A stretch of DNA of 64,000 nt from Planctomycetales bacterium (GCA_028285345.1 JANQPT010000025.1:1-64000), one strand, 5' to 3'. Shown: positions 8,293 to 18,713, counted from the first letter of the stretch. The notes: generated by a model not told the origin, from the sequence alone. A program made the numbers and translations.

Positions 8293-9567
8293 CTACTTCT
8301 TCCGCACGTCGTAGCATAGCAAAACGTCCATGTCGCGGAGATACAGCTTGCCGCCGGCGATCACCGGGTGCGGCCACGCGCGATAGCTGCTGCGATCCGG
8401 CTGCTTGAACTGGCCGCGTTCCACGTAATCATTCGTGTTGGCCTCGATCAGCGCTACGGTGCCGTTTTCCCCCCGCAGGTAGATATGGCCGTCGGCGTAA
8501 ACCACCGCCCCTTTGCCGATCGACCGTTTCTTCCATTTGACCTCGCCACTGAGTAGATCGATGCAGGTCCAGATGCCGTTGTTGGAACCGAACACGTGCC
8601 CGTCGACGATCACCATGCCGCCGTGTTGATTCTTCATCGAACCCGTGTGATAGACAAACTCTCCCGTCACTGAATCCCCGTCGGGAATCACCTTCACCAG
8701 AGCCCCGCCCGTGCCGTAGCCTGAGGCGGTGAACACGTACTCCCCGGAGACAAGCGGTGATGAGCAGTTGGCCGTTCCGTTGGCAGACCGATTGTTCCGC
8801 CACAAGAATTCTCCGTCGGCCGCACGCACACCGATCGTTCCCTTACTGGTAAATTGAATATATTGCGGAACGCCGGCGATGTTGACCGCAACCGCCGATG
8901 CGTAGCCGGCCCGGTCCTCTCCCTTGACCAGACATTTCCAGATTTCATCGCCGGTACGTTTGTCGAGAGCGACTATTGTCGCGTCGCTGCCGCCGGGCGT
9001 GCAGATCAGTCGGTCGCCGTCGATCAACACCGACTCGCTGATCCCCCAGCGGATATTGCGGGCTCCGTAGTCTTCCAGAATATTCCGCTGCCAGACAACT
9101 TTATGGCTCTTGCGGCTGATGCAAGCCAAATTCCCGGCGCCGCCCAAGACATAGACAAAGTCGCCGTCAATCGTCGGTGTGCCCCGCGGTCCGTCGCCCC
9201 GTCCTTGGTGATAGGCATCCCCGAACGGGACTTTCCACAGATGCTCGCCGGACTCTTCGCTGAGGACAACCAATTGTTCCTGATCGTCGAGGTTGCCCAT
9301 GGTGTAAATCTCGCCGTCACTGAGCGAGACGGTCGAAAAGCCCTCGCCGACGCCCGTCACCTTCCACGCTAATTTCGGTCCCTCCTCCGGCCACTCGGTC
9401 AATAGGCTCGTTTCCGTCGAACGGTTCGCCCGGTTCGGGCCGCGGAATTGCGTCCAGCCTTGTTGTGCGTTGCCTGCCGACGTCGAGTTTGCTGAATCAT
9501 CAGCGCAGGCTGACATTGCCAACAGACAGGCTAATCCACACATCACCGTCAATAGTCCGCATCTCAT
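8293..9567 (-). CDS. PQQ-like beta-propeller lipoprotein
   Basis: About 424 residues with a signal peptide ending in a plausible lipobox (LAMSAC, first residues of the mature part ADDS). Repeated propeller blades carry motifs such as VVLSEESGEHLWKV, IVALDKRTGDEIWK and CIDLLSGEVKWKK. The start at 9567 (MRCGLLTV) has GGAGA 6 nt upstream; a longer in-frame version from 9681 lacks such support. WTQFRGPNRAN is typical of the planctomycete outer-membrane BamB-like/PQQ family. It is probably anchored in the periplasm; whether it binds PQQ or only scaffolds is unknown. Confidence 0.85.
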   Translation of the reverse strand: MRCGLLTVMCGLACLLAMSACADDSANSTSAGNAQQGWTQFRGPNRANRSTETSLLTEWPEEGPKLAWKVTGVGEGFSTVSLSDGEIYTMGNLDDQEQLVVLSEESGEHLWKVPFGDAYHQGRGDGPRGTPTIDGDFVYVLGGAGNLACISRKSHKVVWQRNILEDYGARNIRWGISESVLIDGDRLICTPGGSDATIVALDKRTGDEIWKCLVKGEDRAGYASAVAVNIAGVPQYIQFTSKGTIGVRAADGEFLWRNNRSANGTANCSSPLVSGEYVFTASGYGTGGALVKVIPDGDSVTGEFVYHTGSMKNQHGGMVIVDGHVFGSNNGIWTCIDLLSGEVKWKKRSIGKGAVVYADGHIYLRGENGTVALIEANTNDYVERGQFKQPDRSSYRAWPHPVIAGGKLYLRDMDVLLCYDVRKK

Positions 9568-9878
9568 TGTCGCTCTCCAGTTGTGTTGCGCTGATGCCCA
9601 GCGGTGGTTGAACTTGAATTCCGTCGAATGTGAGTTCCCCGAGACCCGTCCCATCGGTAGCGACATCTTAGTGCATCGCACTCACAGGCTCAATTTAGCC
9701 GCCGATTCGCACTTTTCCCATCGATGGTGACAAACGGAGATTGAGAAATTTCGCTCGAATTTGAGCATTTGACGTGCTACCGGCCACCCGATACGATCGG
9801 CTTCCGCTGCTCAATTGATGGGTTTCCCCCCAAATCTCCGCTTCAGACCGCAGCATTTATTGTTGAAGGATTGTTCCC
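9568..9878. other. Divergent intergenic region between PQQ lipoprotein and purH
   Basis: No gene is recognised. The region should hold promoters in both directions; only the purH-side one is visible enough to annotate separately. Confidence 0.5.
9769..9797 (+). promoter_or_regulatory. Putative sigma70-type promoter for purH
   Basis: TTGACG (9769-9774), a 17-nt spacer, then TACGAT (9792-9797). This predicts a start near 9804 and a leader of about 75 nt before the purH ATG. The match is moderate. Confidence 0.4.
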
Positions 9879-11456
9879 ATGGCTGTTCCCCGCCGCGCCT
9901 TGGTCAGTGTCAGTGACAAAACCGGTTTGGTTCCATTCGTCAACGGCTTGGTCGAGTTGGGCTTTGAAATCGTCTCCACCGGTGGTACACGAAGGACCCT
10001 CCAGGAGCAGGGTGTGCAGGTGATCGACATCTCCGAGTACACCGGATTCCCGGAAATCATGAACGGCCGGGTCAAGACACTGCACCCCAAGGTGCACGGC
10101 GCAATTCTTGGGCGCCCTGACCTGACTGAAGATCAGTCCGCGATGCAGGAACACGGCATACTGCCGTTTGAACTGGTTGTGTGCAATTTGTATCCCTTCG
10201 AGGAGACAATTGCCCGCGAGGGCGTGACGATCCCCGAAGCAATCGAGCAGATCGACATCGGTGGACCGAGCATGATTCGCTCATCCGCCAAGAATCACGC
10301 CTATGTCGCCGTAGTGACCCGCCCCGATCAATTCGATCCAGTGCTTGACGCCCTGAAAGCAGGCCCGCTGGCTGAAGAGACCCGCCGCGAGCTTGCAGCG
10401 GCGGCGTTTGAAATGACCGCCCGCTATGACCGCGCGATCGCGAACTACATGGCAAGCGTCACCGCCACCCGGAACGATGCTGATTCCGCCTTTCCGGCGA
10501 CGTTGACGCTCAATTACCAGCGGCGCACGCAACTTCGCTACGGCGAAAACCCGCATCAGCAAGCAGCGTTCTACGTCGAGCCGAGTTCCGAAGTGGCTAC
10601 ATTGGCCGCCGCCGAGCAACTCCACGGAAAAGAACTCTCCTACAACAATCTGCTCGATCTCGATGCGGCATTGGAGCTTGTCCGCGAATTCACTGCTCCG
10701 GCCGCGGTCGTGCTCAAACACAACAATCCCTGCGGTGCGGCGATCGGCGAGACGCCGGCGGAGGCCTTTGAGGCCGCCTACGCGGGGGATCCGGTGAGCG
10801 CCTTCGGTTCGATCATCGGGTTTAACCGACCCGTCGACTTGGCGACCGCCGAGTTGATGTGCGATCCCGGAAAGTTCGTCGAAGCGATTATTGCACCAGC
10901 CTACGACGATGATGCCTTCGAGGCCTTAACTACGCGGCCGAAATGGAAGGCAAACGTGCGTTTGATGCGGTGTCCGGCACTGGCGGACACCCGTGCGGAG
11001 ACATTGGCAATTCGGACGGTCGGCGGCGGCGTGCTGGTGCAGTCCCGCGATGACCAGCCGGAGGCGGTCGCCGAATGGAAAGTGGTGACCGATCGAACAC
11101 CAAGCGATGAGGAACGAACCACGCTTGAGTTTGCCTGGAAAGTCTGCAAGCACGTCAAATCAAACGCGATTGTCTTTGCCAAAAACGGAGCAGTCGTCGG
11201 CGTCGGCGCAGGGCAGATGAGCCGGCTCGACTCGGCGTTTATCGCCGCCCACAAGTCGGACGGCCGCGCCGCAGGGGGCGTGGTCGCCTCAGACGCGTTC
11301 TTTCCATTTCGCGACGGCGTCGACGAGGCCGCTAAAGCAGGCATTACGGCGGTGATCCAGCCTGGCGGGTCTCGGCGTGACGACGAAGTCATTGCCGCCT
11401 GTAACGAACATGGCATGGCGATGATTCTGACCGGACGGCGTCACTTTCGCCACTGA
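9879..11456 (+). CDS. purH: Bifunctional AICAR formyltransferase / IMP cyclohydrolase
   Basis: It catalyses the last two steps of purine synthesis, AICAR to FAICAR to IMP. The 525-residue length is normal. The N-terminal cyclohydrolase part has ALVSVSDKTGL, STGGT and GRVKTLHPKVHG. The transformylase part has LRYGENPHQQAAFY, LKHNNPCG and the C-terminal IQPGGSRRDDEVI and TGRRHFRH. AAGGA lies 9 nt before the ATG. It is a single gene with no other pur genes beside it. Confidence 0.98.
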   Translation: MAVPRRALVSVSDKTGLVPFVNGLVELGFEIVSTGGTRRTLQEQGVQVIDISEYTGFPEIMNGRVKTLHPKVHGAILGRPDLTEDQSAMQEHGILPFELVVCNLYPFEETIAREGVTIPEAIEQIDIGGPSMIRSSAKNHAYVAVVTRPDQFDPVLDALKAGPLAEETRRELAAAAFEMTARYDRAIANYMASVTATRNDADSAFPATLTLNYQRRTQLRYGENPHQQAAFYVEPSSEVATLAAAEQLHGKELSYNNLLDLDAALELVREFTAPAAVVLKHNNPCGAAIGETPAEAFEAAYAGDPVSAFGSIIGFNRPVDLATAELMCDPGKFVEAIIAPAYDDDAFEALTTRPKWKANVRLMRCPALADTRAETLAIRTVGGGVLVQSRDDQPEAVAEWKVVTDRTPSDEERTTLEFAWKVCKHVKSNAIVFAKNGAVVGVGAGQMSRLDSAFIAAHKSDGRAAGGVVASDAFFPFRDGVDEAAKAGITAVIQPGGSRRDDEVIAACNEHGMAMILTGRRHFRH

Positions 11457-11485
11457 GGTCGTCAATCAGACGGAGGATTCGGCGA

Positions 11486-12709
11486 TCAGCGGGAGAACAG
11501 ACGCCGCAAAGTTTCCTCAACGACCTTCCCGAACATCTCCTTGCGGCCGGTAAACCCGATGTAGGCGGTGAATCCGATAATCGGAATCAGCAACACCAGC
11601 AAGAATGCCAGCGCGACTCGAATCGACCCACCGGGCAAGTACGCGCGAATGTTAAATGACGATGGGCCGTACATCGATGAGCCTTGTTCGTTTGCCGGTT
11701 CTTCCTTGATATAGCTGGGCAAACTCTCGCTCTCGACCAGCCCCTCTTTGACGGCGATTTCGAAGTCCGGGGCCTCCGTCTGGTCAAGATTCGTATACCG
11801 CCCTTTCTTCATTTTGGCCAACTGAAACAGCTTGCCGATTTCATCTCCCACAGCGAGCCGGCGAATAATGACGTCGCGAATGTTGTCCTCCAGCCTGACT
11901 GCAAAGTCCGACCGATAGACGGCACAGTCGGAGATTTCGATATTGGAAGCCGGCTTGAATCCGCGAAGGCGAAAGCAGATGTCGTTGTCGCGAAATACGC
12001 AATTCTGCACAGTCGCTGAAATGTGCTCCTTCAGATTGAGCGCGGCTTGGTCGTCGATTTGCCCGTCGCCCCATCCGTAAAACAAGCACCGCCGGATGGT
12101 GATCCGGCTGATGGGATTCTTGCCGCTCTGTTTGGTATCGACCGCGTTTTCTCCGGGGCGATCCCCCTTTAGAAACTCTCCGGCAGCATGTGGCAACGGC
12201 CCCGTCCAAAACGTGCAGTTCTCAATGATCACGTTGTCCCACGGATTGCGATCCGGATCGAATTGAACCGCATCACCAGAGACATAGTAGATCTCACAGT
12301 TGCGGATCGTCAGGTTCTTGGGATTTCCCGTGATTCCATGGGCATCGTCTTGTCTGAAAAAACTACCCGAGAGGCAATGATGGATTCGGCAGGACTCAAT
12401 TAAGACGTCCTCCCCGCTCACAAAAATTCCGTTGCCCCGGCCGAAACGGATCTCTGAATTCCGAAGGATCACGTCGTTCGCCCGGATCTTGACGAGATTC
12501 CCCTGATTCCACTCACCGTCGATCAAATAGTTCTCGTAGGTACCCGCCTTATCAATGATGAGCCTTGTCTGTTTCGTGGGATTTTCTCGAAAGCCGACCG
12601 ACTTCGTCGAACCGATCATCGCGCGCGACTGAGCAACCGCCGTGCGCGATGCGTTCAGGACGAGCGAGACGCTCAGTGCAGAAAAGAGCAGGAACTGTCG
12701 CAGAAGCAT
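11486..12709 (-). CDS. Exported right-handed beta-helix protein with C-terminal membrane anchor
   Basis: A 407-residue protein with an N-terminal signal peptide (MLLRQFLLFSALSVSLVLNA, cleavage near TAVAQ). A long series of parallel beta-helix rungs follows (VILRNSEIRF, LTIRNCEIYY, VIIENCTFWT, ITIRRCLFYG, IEISDCAVYR). One hydrophobic segment lies at about 363-385 (VALAFLLVLLIPIIGFTAYIGF), with a basic tail. The topology suggests an extracytoplasmic beta-helix tethered to the membrane. Related families bind or cleave polysaccharides, but I see no defined catalytic motif. It converges with purH. Confidence 0.8.
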   Translation of the reverse strand: MLLRQFLLFSALSVSLVLNASRTAVAQSRAMIGSTKSVGFRENPTKQTRLIIDKAGTYENYLIDGEWNQGNLVKIRANDVILRNSEIRFGRGNGIFVSGEDVLIESCRIHHCLSGSFFRQDDAHGITGNPKNLTIRNCEIYYVSGDAVQFDPDRNPWDNVIIENCTFWTGPLPHAAGEFLKGDRPGENAVDTKQSGKNPISRITIRRCLFYGWGDGQIDDQAALNLKEHISATVQNCVFRDNDICFRLRGFKPASNIEISDCAVYRSDFAVRLEDNIRDVIIRRLAVGDEIGKLFQLAKMKKGRYTNLDQTEAPDFEIAVKEGLVESESLPSYIKEEPANEQGSSMYGPSSFNIRAYLPGGSIRVALAFLLVLLIPIIGFTAYIGFTGRKEMFGKVVEETLRRLFSR

Positions 12710-12855
12710 GTGTTACCCGTAGGCCCAAGGGGGTATCGCGGCAGCGACGCAAGAATTCCGGTGCGGACACTGCCGAATTGGTGTTTTCCCAGAGTAACAT
12801 TCCGGTCCGCCAGCGTCAAAAACCGAAACGCGTTCGCCGGAAGATTTTTCCAAGT

Positions 12856-14262
12856 CTATCCAGCTTTGCGGAAAGCCTTGTCCCGCACCAATGCGGCAAA
12901 CGCCGTTCCCCGTTCGCGAAAATCGCGATACCAGTCATAACTGGCGCAACCGGGCGATAGCAGAATGACATCCCCCGGCGCCGACTCGCACCAAGCCCAC
13001 TCAAACGCCTGCTCCATGGTACTGCAGACTTGATGGTGCGGGGGCGTGTCTTGGCGTAGCAAGTGTTGCTGAATCGCCGGTCCGGTCTGCCCCAGCAGTG
13101 CTACGGCCTTGCAGCGTCGCCCGACTTGTTCCGCTAGACCGCTGAGATCGACTCCCTTGTCATAGCCGCCGGCCAGCAGAATCACCGGTGCAGACATCGA
13201 CTCGAGAGCCGCCGTCACCGATTCGGGAGTGGTCGCGATCGAGTCATCAAAAAACCGCCTCCCGGCGATTTCGCCCAAGTCTTGCAGGCGATGCGGCAGC
13301 GGTTGAAACGATCTCAGTCCCGATTCGACTGCCGACAGCGGGATGCCCAACAACAGCACGCAACAAACCGCTGCCGACGCGTTCAAGGAATTGTGCGGAC
13401 CCGGCAACGGCAACCAGTCGCCAAGTGGGAACTCCGATTCGGCTCCATCAATATCGCGAAAGACCGCGCGGTCTCCGTAACGAAAGACCCCAGGCTGTTC
13501 ATGGTCGCTAACGCCAAACAGCAGCCTCCTCGCCCCTGTCGGCCAACTCTTCACTTCGTCGTCACCCGCATTCAAAACGGTGAAGTCAGTCTCTGTTTGC
13601 CACCGACAAATTGTTTGTTTGGCCGACCGGTAGGTATCCAATGTGCCGTGCCGGTCCAAATGATTTGCCGAGAAGTTGGTGACGACGGCAATCTCAGGAG
13701 CTGGCCGCAGTCGGTCCAGATCTTCCAATTGAAAGCTGCTCAGTTCGAGCACGACCCAGTCGCCAGCTGCGATCTCCCCGACGACCGGCAGCAGACTGCG
13801 GCCGATGTTGCCGCCAAGATGGCACCGCAGTCCGGCGGCGCCAAGCAGAGCGTGAATCAAGGCTGCTGTCGTTGATTTGCCGTTGGATCCGGTCACGGCA
13901 ATCGTTCGACCGCGATTGTGCCGCCAGAACAGATTCATTTCACTGGTGAGTTCCGCGCCGCTGCGGCGAGCCAGTTGCACGAACTCGTTCTCCGGCGGGA
14001 CGGACGGGTTGCGGACGAGGATCTCGGCCTCGCGGAAATCCTGTTCGCGATGCCCCCCCAAGTGCAGCGCGGCCAGCGGTACACCTTCCAATTCGCGCAA
14101 CGAACCCGCCAGCTCCTCAGCAGAGCATAAATCGGTGACGGTTACTTCTGCACCTTGCGTCGCCAAAAACCGCGCAGCGCCGACGCCGCCGCCGAAGCGG
14201 CCCAATCCCATCACCGTCACACGCTTTCCACGATAGCGATCCATGAGTTCGCCGACACGCAT
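12856..14262 (-). CDS. murD: UDP-N-acetylmuramoyl-L-alanine--D-glutamate ligase
   Basis: A cytoplasmic Mur ligase adding D-Glu to UDP-MurNAc-L-Ala in peptidoglycan synthesis. The 468-residue protein has an N-terminal Rossmann motif (VMGLGRFGGG), ATP P-loop GSNGKSTT (125-132), the central SANHLDRHGTLDTY, and C-terminal DDSIATTPES and AGGYDKG. It supports peptidoglycan in this planctomycete. It stands alone, away from any dcw cluster, as is common in the phylum, and is divergent from the sodium symporter gene. Confidence 0.95.
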   Translation of the reverse strand: MRVGELMDRYRGKRVTVMGLGRFGGGVGAARFLATQGAEVTVTDLCSAEELAGSLRELEGVPLAALHLGGHREQDFREAEILVRNPSVPPENEFVQLARRSGAELTSEMNLFWRHNRGRTIAVTGSNGKSTTAALIHALLGAAGLRCHLGGNIGRSLLPVVGEIAAGDWVVLELSSFQLEDLDRLRPAPEIAVVTNFSANHLDRHGTLDTYRSAKQTICRWQTETDFTVLNAGDDEVKSWPTGARRLLFGVSDHEQPGVFRYGDRAVFRDIDGAESEFPLGDWLPLPGPHNSLNASAAVCCVLLLGIPLSAVESGLRSFQPLPHRLQDLGEIAGRRFFDDSIATTPESVTAALESMSAPVILLAGGYDKGVDLSGLAEQVGRRCKAVALLGQTGPAIQQHLLRQDTPPHHQVCSTMEQAFEWAWCESAPGDVILLSPGCASYDWYRDFRERGTAFAALVRDKAFRKAG

Positions 14263-14470
14263 TGACGTTCTGCAACAAAAAAACGATCAAGACCCGGCGA
14301 CAACGTTCGTTGCCGCACCTGGGAACCGACATCTAGCAACTTCTTTCGCTCAGCAAAAGAGGAAAATCCACCAGGGCGTGTTTGCGGCGGTGAGGCGCTT
14401 GCGGTAGTCTGGGATGCACTGAGTTTCCCCCTAATTTGAGTTTTCAACTGCTGTTAAAGATTGCCGGATT

Positions 14471-16408
14471 ATGTCCATTTTGTTTGCGGAGGCCGCGGCG
14501 GACGCGGGCCAACTTCTAGGACTGCACATTGCCGACTGGATCGTGCTGGCAATCTATCTCTTGGGAGTTACGGCAATCGGCGTCTGGTCGTACAAGAAAG
14601 TCCACAACATGTCGGACTTTTTCATGGGCGGCCGCCGGTTCGGCAAAATCTTCATGATGTTCTTCGCCTTCGGAGCCGGAACGAGCAGCGAGCAGGCGGT
14701 CAGTGTTGTCGCCGGCACTTGGCGGGCGGGATTGGCGGGGATTTGGTGGCAGTTTCTCTGGCTCTGGGCGACACCTTTTTATTGGATTGTCGCACCCGTG
14801 ATGCGCCGCATGCGGGCCTTGACGACGAGCGATTTCTTTCAGGCCCGCTACGACACGAGTACAGCGACGCTGTATTCGATTTACGGCATCATCATGTCCA
14901 TCGTGTTCATCGCCGGCGGCCTATACGGCAGCGGCAAGATGGTGAACGCTCTGACGGGAGGAGAATTGGATCGCGTCTCCGAGCGGATCAATGTCGAAGT
15001 CCCCGCGCTGAAATGGAACGTCGAGGAGACCAAGTTCGAGTGGGAGCAACGGCCGCTGCAGGGGTACGAATTGGCGATTCTCGCGATGACCGTGATGTTC
15101 GTCACCTACGGGATGGCGGGCGGATTGGGAGCCGCCATCATCACCGACTTCATCCAAGGCATCTTAACCATCACGTTCTCCTTTCTGCTGCTTCCGTTCG
15201 CTTTTCAACAGATCGGCGGGGCGCTCAACGGCCCCAACGGGGCCGAAGTGGCGGAGTTTAAGCAAGGAATGTTCGATCTGTTCGGCCGCGAAGGGGTCGC
15301 CGATTTGCTGGGCAAAGAGCCGATTACCGTTTTCTACGTCTGCATGCTTTCGCTCACCGCGCTGACCGGAATCGTCGTGCAGCCGCACATTATGGGTGTC
15401 TGCGGTGCCGGCAAGACCGAACTGGAGGGCCGGTTTGGATTCACGTTCGGTAACTTCCTCAAGCGTTTCTGTACGATTGCGTGGACATTCACCGGATTGG
15501 TCTGCATCGTCTGGTATCTCAGCCCGACGCTCAGTCCGCTCGACGAAGCGACGCGCCTGTCGCTCACACCGGGCAGCGCGACGTATGACGCTGCCGCGGA
15601 CAGTAACTTTGCCGACGAACTCTTCGGCCGCGCCGCCTATGACATCCTGCCCACGATTGCGCCGGGTTTGGTCGGATTGCTGCTGGCGGCCTTGTTGGCA
15701 GCCATCATGAGCACCAGCGACGCACAAATGGTCGTCTCCAGCGGCCTGTTTACGGAAAACATCTACAAACGGTTTCTGGTACGCAACCAGTCGCAAAAAC
15801 ATTACCTGTGGGTGGGGCGAATTTCCGGCTTGGTCATTGTCGCACTGGCACTGATGCTGCAGGCCGGATTTACGGATGTAATCGACGCCTTGAAAGTCAT
15901 CATCAAAACGCCTGCGGCCATCGGAATCAGCCTCTGGTTTGGGATCGTTTGGCGCGGTTGGACGCCGATCGCCGTTTGGGGATCAACGCTCACAACGGCC
16001 GGGACGTGGTACTTCGTTTCACACTATCCGGAGAAAATTAAGCAACTCGGGCTGGACTTCATGCTCAACGCGGATGGAACAAAGATGCTCGAGAAATGGC
16101 AGATGCTCAGTTTCATTTCTGCCGGCGTTCTTTCAGGCATCGTGATCAGCCTCATCACGCCGCGCGTCAAGAAAGAAAAGCTCGATCACTTCTTCCGCCT
16201 GATCCACACGCCGGTCCGTCCGGGCGAACATGTCGAGTCGCCCTGTACGCTGCCGGACGACCCGCTGCCGCCCGCCGAAAAGCTGTTCAACTTGGACGAC
16301 GTTGAAATCCCCAAGCCAACCTTGCTGGGTTTTGGCGGATTCGTCGTCGCCTGGATCCTGGTGGGGCTGATCGTCTGGCTCACGCAGTGGCTGGCGTCAT
16401 CGCTCTAG
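14471..16408 (+). CDS. Sodium:solute symporter family protein
   Basis: This 645-residue inner-membrane transporter of the SSS family has many membrane segments. Family motifs seen are DFFMGGRRFGK after TM1, AFGAGTSSEQAVSV, AAIITDFIQGIL and LLAALLAAIMSTSDAQMV. It should couple sodium entry to uptake of a small solute, and the substrate cannot be read from sequence. A large soluble loop near 165-205 and a C-terminal cytoplasmic tail before a last helix (about 617-640) are additions to the basic fold. It converges with the next gene with a 17-bp gap. Confidence 0.9.
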   Translation: MSILFAEAAADAGQLLGLHIADWIVLAIYLLGVTAIGVWSYKKVHNMSDFFMGGRRFGKIFMMFFAFGAGTSSEQAVSVVAGTWRAGLAGIWWQFLWLWATPFYWIVAPVMRRMRALTTSDFFQARYDTSTATLYSIYGIIMSIVFIAGGLYGSGKMVNALTGGELDRVSERINVEVPALKWNVEETKFEWEQRPLQGYELAILAMTVMFVTYGMAGGLGAAIITDFIQGILTITFSFLLLPFAFQQIGGALNGPNGAEVAEFKQGMFDLFGREGVADLLGKEPITVFYVCMLSLTALTGIVVQPHIMGVCGAGKTELEGRFGFTFGNFLKRFCTIAWTFTGLVCIVWYLSPTLSPLDEATRLSLTPGSATYDAAADSNFADELFGRAAYDILPTIAPGLVGLLLAALLAAIMSTSDAQMVVSSGLFTENIYKRFLVRNQSQKHYLWVGRISGLVIVALALMLQAGFTDVIDALKVIIKTPAAIGISLWFGIVWRGWTPIAVWGSTLTTAGTWYFVSHYPEKIKQLGLDFMLNADGTKMLEKWQMLSFISAGVLSGIVISLITPRVKKEKLDHFFRLIHTPVRPGEHVESPCTLPDDPLPPAEKLFNLDDVEIPKPTLLGFGGFVVAWILVGLIVWLTQWLASSL

Positions 16409-16425
16409 CTCAGTGAGCATAGCGT

Positions 16426-18153
16426 TTATCCGGCCCAGCGCGGCAGCAACGACAAGTACGGAAACGCCGTCGTCTTCGACACATCTTCCGATGAGGATGC
16501 TTGCCGCCCCAACCGGTCTGAATCGGGCAGCGCGGCGTAGAGCGACAACTCAAAATCGGTCAGGACGATCGAATGCGGCTGATACATGCGGAACACGATT
16601 CGGAACGCACTCGCCGGGTCGACGAGATAGGCCCACAGCCCAAACTCTCCGCTCTGTTTCGTCAATTTGAGTTGGCCGATTTCCTGAATCTGCGGGCGCT
16701 TGTCGTCGTCGTGCCAGCAATAGAGGTCGCAACCCAGTTTCGATAGCTGGCTGGCCTTGCCGCAGAAACGAAAATGCAGGAAATGCTCTGCCGGGAGCAT
16801 TCCGGATTCCGGGGCGAAGTTGCGAAATCCCCCGCCGGTGTAAAAGACCATCCGGTCAAAAACACAGACACAATCCTCGTTCTGCAACTCATGCACCTCC
16901 TTGGAATGGCTCTGCACATAGCTCCACCCCTCGGCCATGCGGCTGGTGACATCGATCTTCGGCAGAGTGATTCCGACCAGCCGTTCCTGGGCCTGCTCTT
17001 CAACGCCAGGGTCCTGATACGGTATCCAGTTTCCCGGCCAGATTCCCGATCCGCCCGATTCTCGGGATGGGATCGAAGCCGCCAGCGTGCTCCGCTCGTT
17101 TGGAAACACCTTAAACGTCGAGTCGGCAGGCTGGCGAGGTCTTGGAACTTGCCGCTCCCAATTCCTGAAGTCGAACTGCACATCGCGTTCATCAGGCAAC
17201 GGCAACAACGTGAAGATTGACGGAGACGGAAACTCCTCAACCGAGGGAAGGAAGAGTTCCCCCTGAAACTGCTTGCTGTGCCGATCGAAGCAAACCAGCC
17301 GAGGAGGAATCTGCGGCTGGTCAGCGGTTTCATTTCGCCACTGGGTTACGCCGCACAGCATGTAGTCGCCGGATACGTGAATCCCGCGAACCCACTGGAA
17401 GCTGTTCTCCCATTCCTTTTGGCGGATTTCGACAGGCAAAATATGATCGGGCCGCCTCGCGAGAAGGTCCATGTTCCCAGCGTTTTCATAGATCAGGACC
17501 TCGCTCGCACCGGTCGCCGAAATGTAGAAATCGCCGCCGTGCACGAAACCGTCATGCGGAAATGAAACATCCTCCAGCACAATCTCACCGGTATCGAAGC
17601 AAATGACTTTGCCCGTTCGCGTGCCGTTCCAGTTCCCGCAAGTGAGATAGATGCGTCCGTCGTGCTCGGTGATGTGATTGACATGCACCAAGTCGGTCGC
17701 ATCGGGGTTTCGCTGACGCGCAACTTCCGCCACCGCAGGAGAGATATCCCACAGGTAGTGGTGCGCGATGAACTCCCCCTCCGGAGTCAGTTCATCGACT
17801 GAATCCATAAAGGAATTCGCAATGAACAGCCGATCGCGATGCGGGCTGTAATGCAAATGATGCAGATCGGCGGCGGCTCGTTCTCCGACCTCCCATTCCG
17901 GGCGGCGTGTGGTGTGCAGTAACTCAAACTGCGATGTTCCCGCAGCAACTTCGGCACGATAGATGTACAGCGCCGCGGAACTGAGGACGTACAGCCGGTC
18001 ACCGACCAGCGTGCAGCCGCGAAAACCGCGCCGCTTGAACGGTTCGGCAATCGGCATGATCTCAAAATGCTCCCAGTCCGCCGCGTGCGGATCGAGAATC
18101 CCGATCGCGGCTTGGTTGCTGGGGCGTGAATCGAGTGCCAATAACAGTCTCAT
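16426..18153 (-). CDS. Propeller-like protein of unknown function
   Basis: A protein of about 575 residues that I do not recognise. No signal peptide is evident. The first 340 residues contain blade-like strands (GFRGCTLVGDRLYVLSS, DRLFIANSFMDSVDEL, HDGRIYLTCGNWNG, GKVICFDTGE, VRGIHVSGDYMLCG). The last 200 residues form a separate region with YVQSHSKEVHELQNEDCV. The ATG at 18153 is preferred over an upstream in-frame TTG at 18162. A cytoplasmic role in binding or signalling is possible, but the function is unknown. Confidence 0.75.
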   Translation of the reverse strand: MRLLLALDSRPSNQAAIGILDPHAADWEHFEIMPIAEPFKRRGFRGCTLVGDRLYVLSSAALYIYRAEVAAGTSQFELLHTTRRPEWEVGERAAADLHHLHYSPHRDRLFIANSFMDSVDELTPEGEFIAHHYLWDISPAVAEVARQRNPDATDLVHVNHITEHDGRIYLTCGNWNGTRTGKVICFDTGEIVLEDVSFPHDGFVHGGDFYISATGASEVLIYENAGNMDLLARRPDHILPVEIRQKEWENSFQWVRGIHVSGDYMLCGVTQWRNETADQPQIPPRLVCFDRHSKQFQGELFLPSVEEFPSPSIFTLLPLPDERDVQFDFRNWERQVPRPRQPADSTFKVFPNERSTLAASIPSRESGGSGIWPGNWIPYQDPGVEEQAQERLVGITLPKIDVTSRMAEGWSYVQSHSKEVHELQNEDCVCVFDRMVFYTGGGFRNFAPESGMLPAEHFLHFRFCGKASQLSKLGCDLYCWHDDDKRPQIQEIGQLKLTKQSGEFGLWAYLVDPASAFRIVFRMYQPHSIVLTDFELSLYAALPDSDRLGRQASSSEDVSKTTAFPYLSLLPRWAG

Positions 18154-18353
18154 GGCGGGCAATGTCTACAATCAAACCATCTGGACGAAGTACGTGTTGC
18201 GCAGCCGGTCCCTTCGATGTTCGCTGACGCGAGAGATTTACCTCAGATGGCAAATTGACACAAGATCAATCGCCGAAGATGCTTGCGATGCCTTGCAGAG
18301 TACTGCCGTCGCGGCCTGCGGAGCGGACCCTGCAGCCTTGACCCCGTAAACTC

Positions 18354-18713
18354 TCACTCGGGAACGGGCAGGCCTTGTTGACGGAGAAACGTAAGCTGGT
18401 CCCAGTAACCACGTTGGAACTTGATCAGACCGTCGATGACGCGGAAGAATCCGCAACCGCGAAGTCCGAGCGGATCGCGCCACTCCAGGATTGCCCACTC
18501 GCCATCCTCAAACAGGTTTTCAACGATACAGGTCATCTCCGCTCGTGAAAACTCGCCGGCAAACATCGCCGCGATCGCCGCACGTCCCTTAACAGGCTCG
18601 AACATGACTTGGTGGTTGACGGCATCCACCGCATAGAGCTTCGCGAGCGAATCGGAATCCGCGCGATTGAAGGCTTCCACCCAAAGCCGTACGACGTCAG
18701 ACGGTCGGGTCAT
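18354..18713 (-). CDS. SnoaL-like / NTF2-fold protein
   Basis: A 119-residue small cytoplasmic protein of the NTF2-like superfamily. It has the typical opening (VVRLWVEAFNRADSDSLAKLYAVDAVNH), a middle F.GR.AI..MF segment and a final sheet (WAILEWRDPLGLRGCGFFRVIDGLIKFQRGYWD). Family members are cyclases, isomerases or binding proteins, and no catalytic assignment is possible. It lies 94 bp downstream of the ketoacyl-synthase-like gene on the same strand. Confidence 0.85.
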   Translation of the reverse strand: MTRPSDVVRLWVEAFNRADSDSLAKLYAVDAVNHQVMFEPVKGRAAIAAMFAGEFSRAEMTCIVENLFEDGEWAILEWRDPLGLRGCGFFRVIDGLIKFQRGYWDQLTFLRQQGLPVPE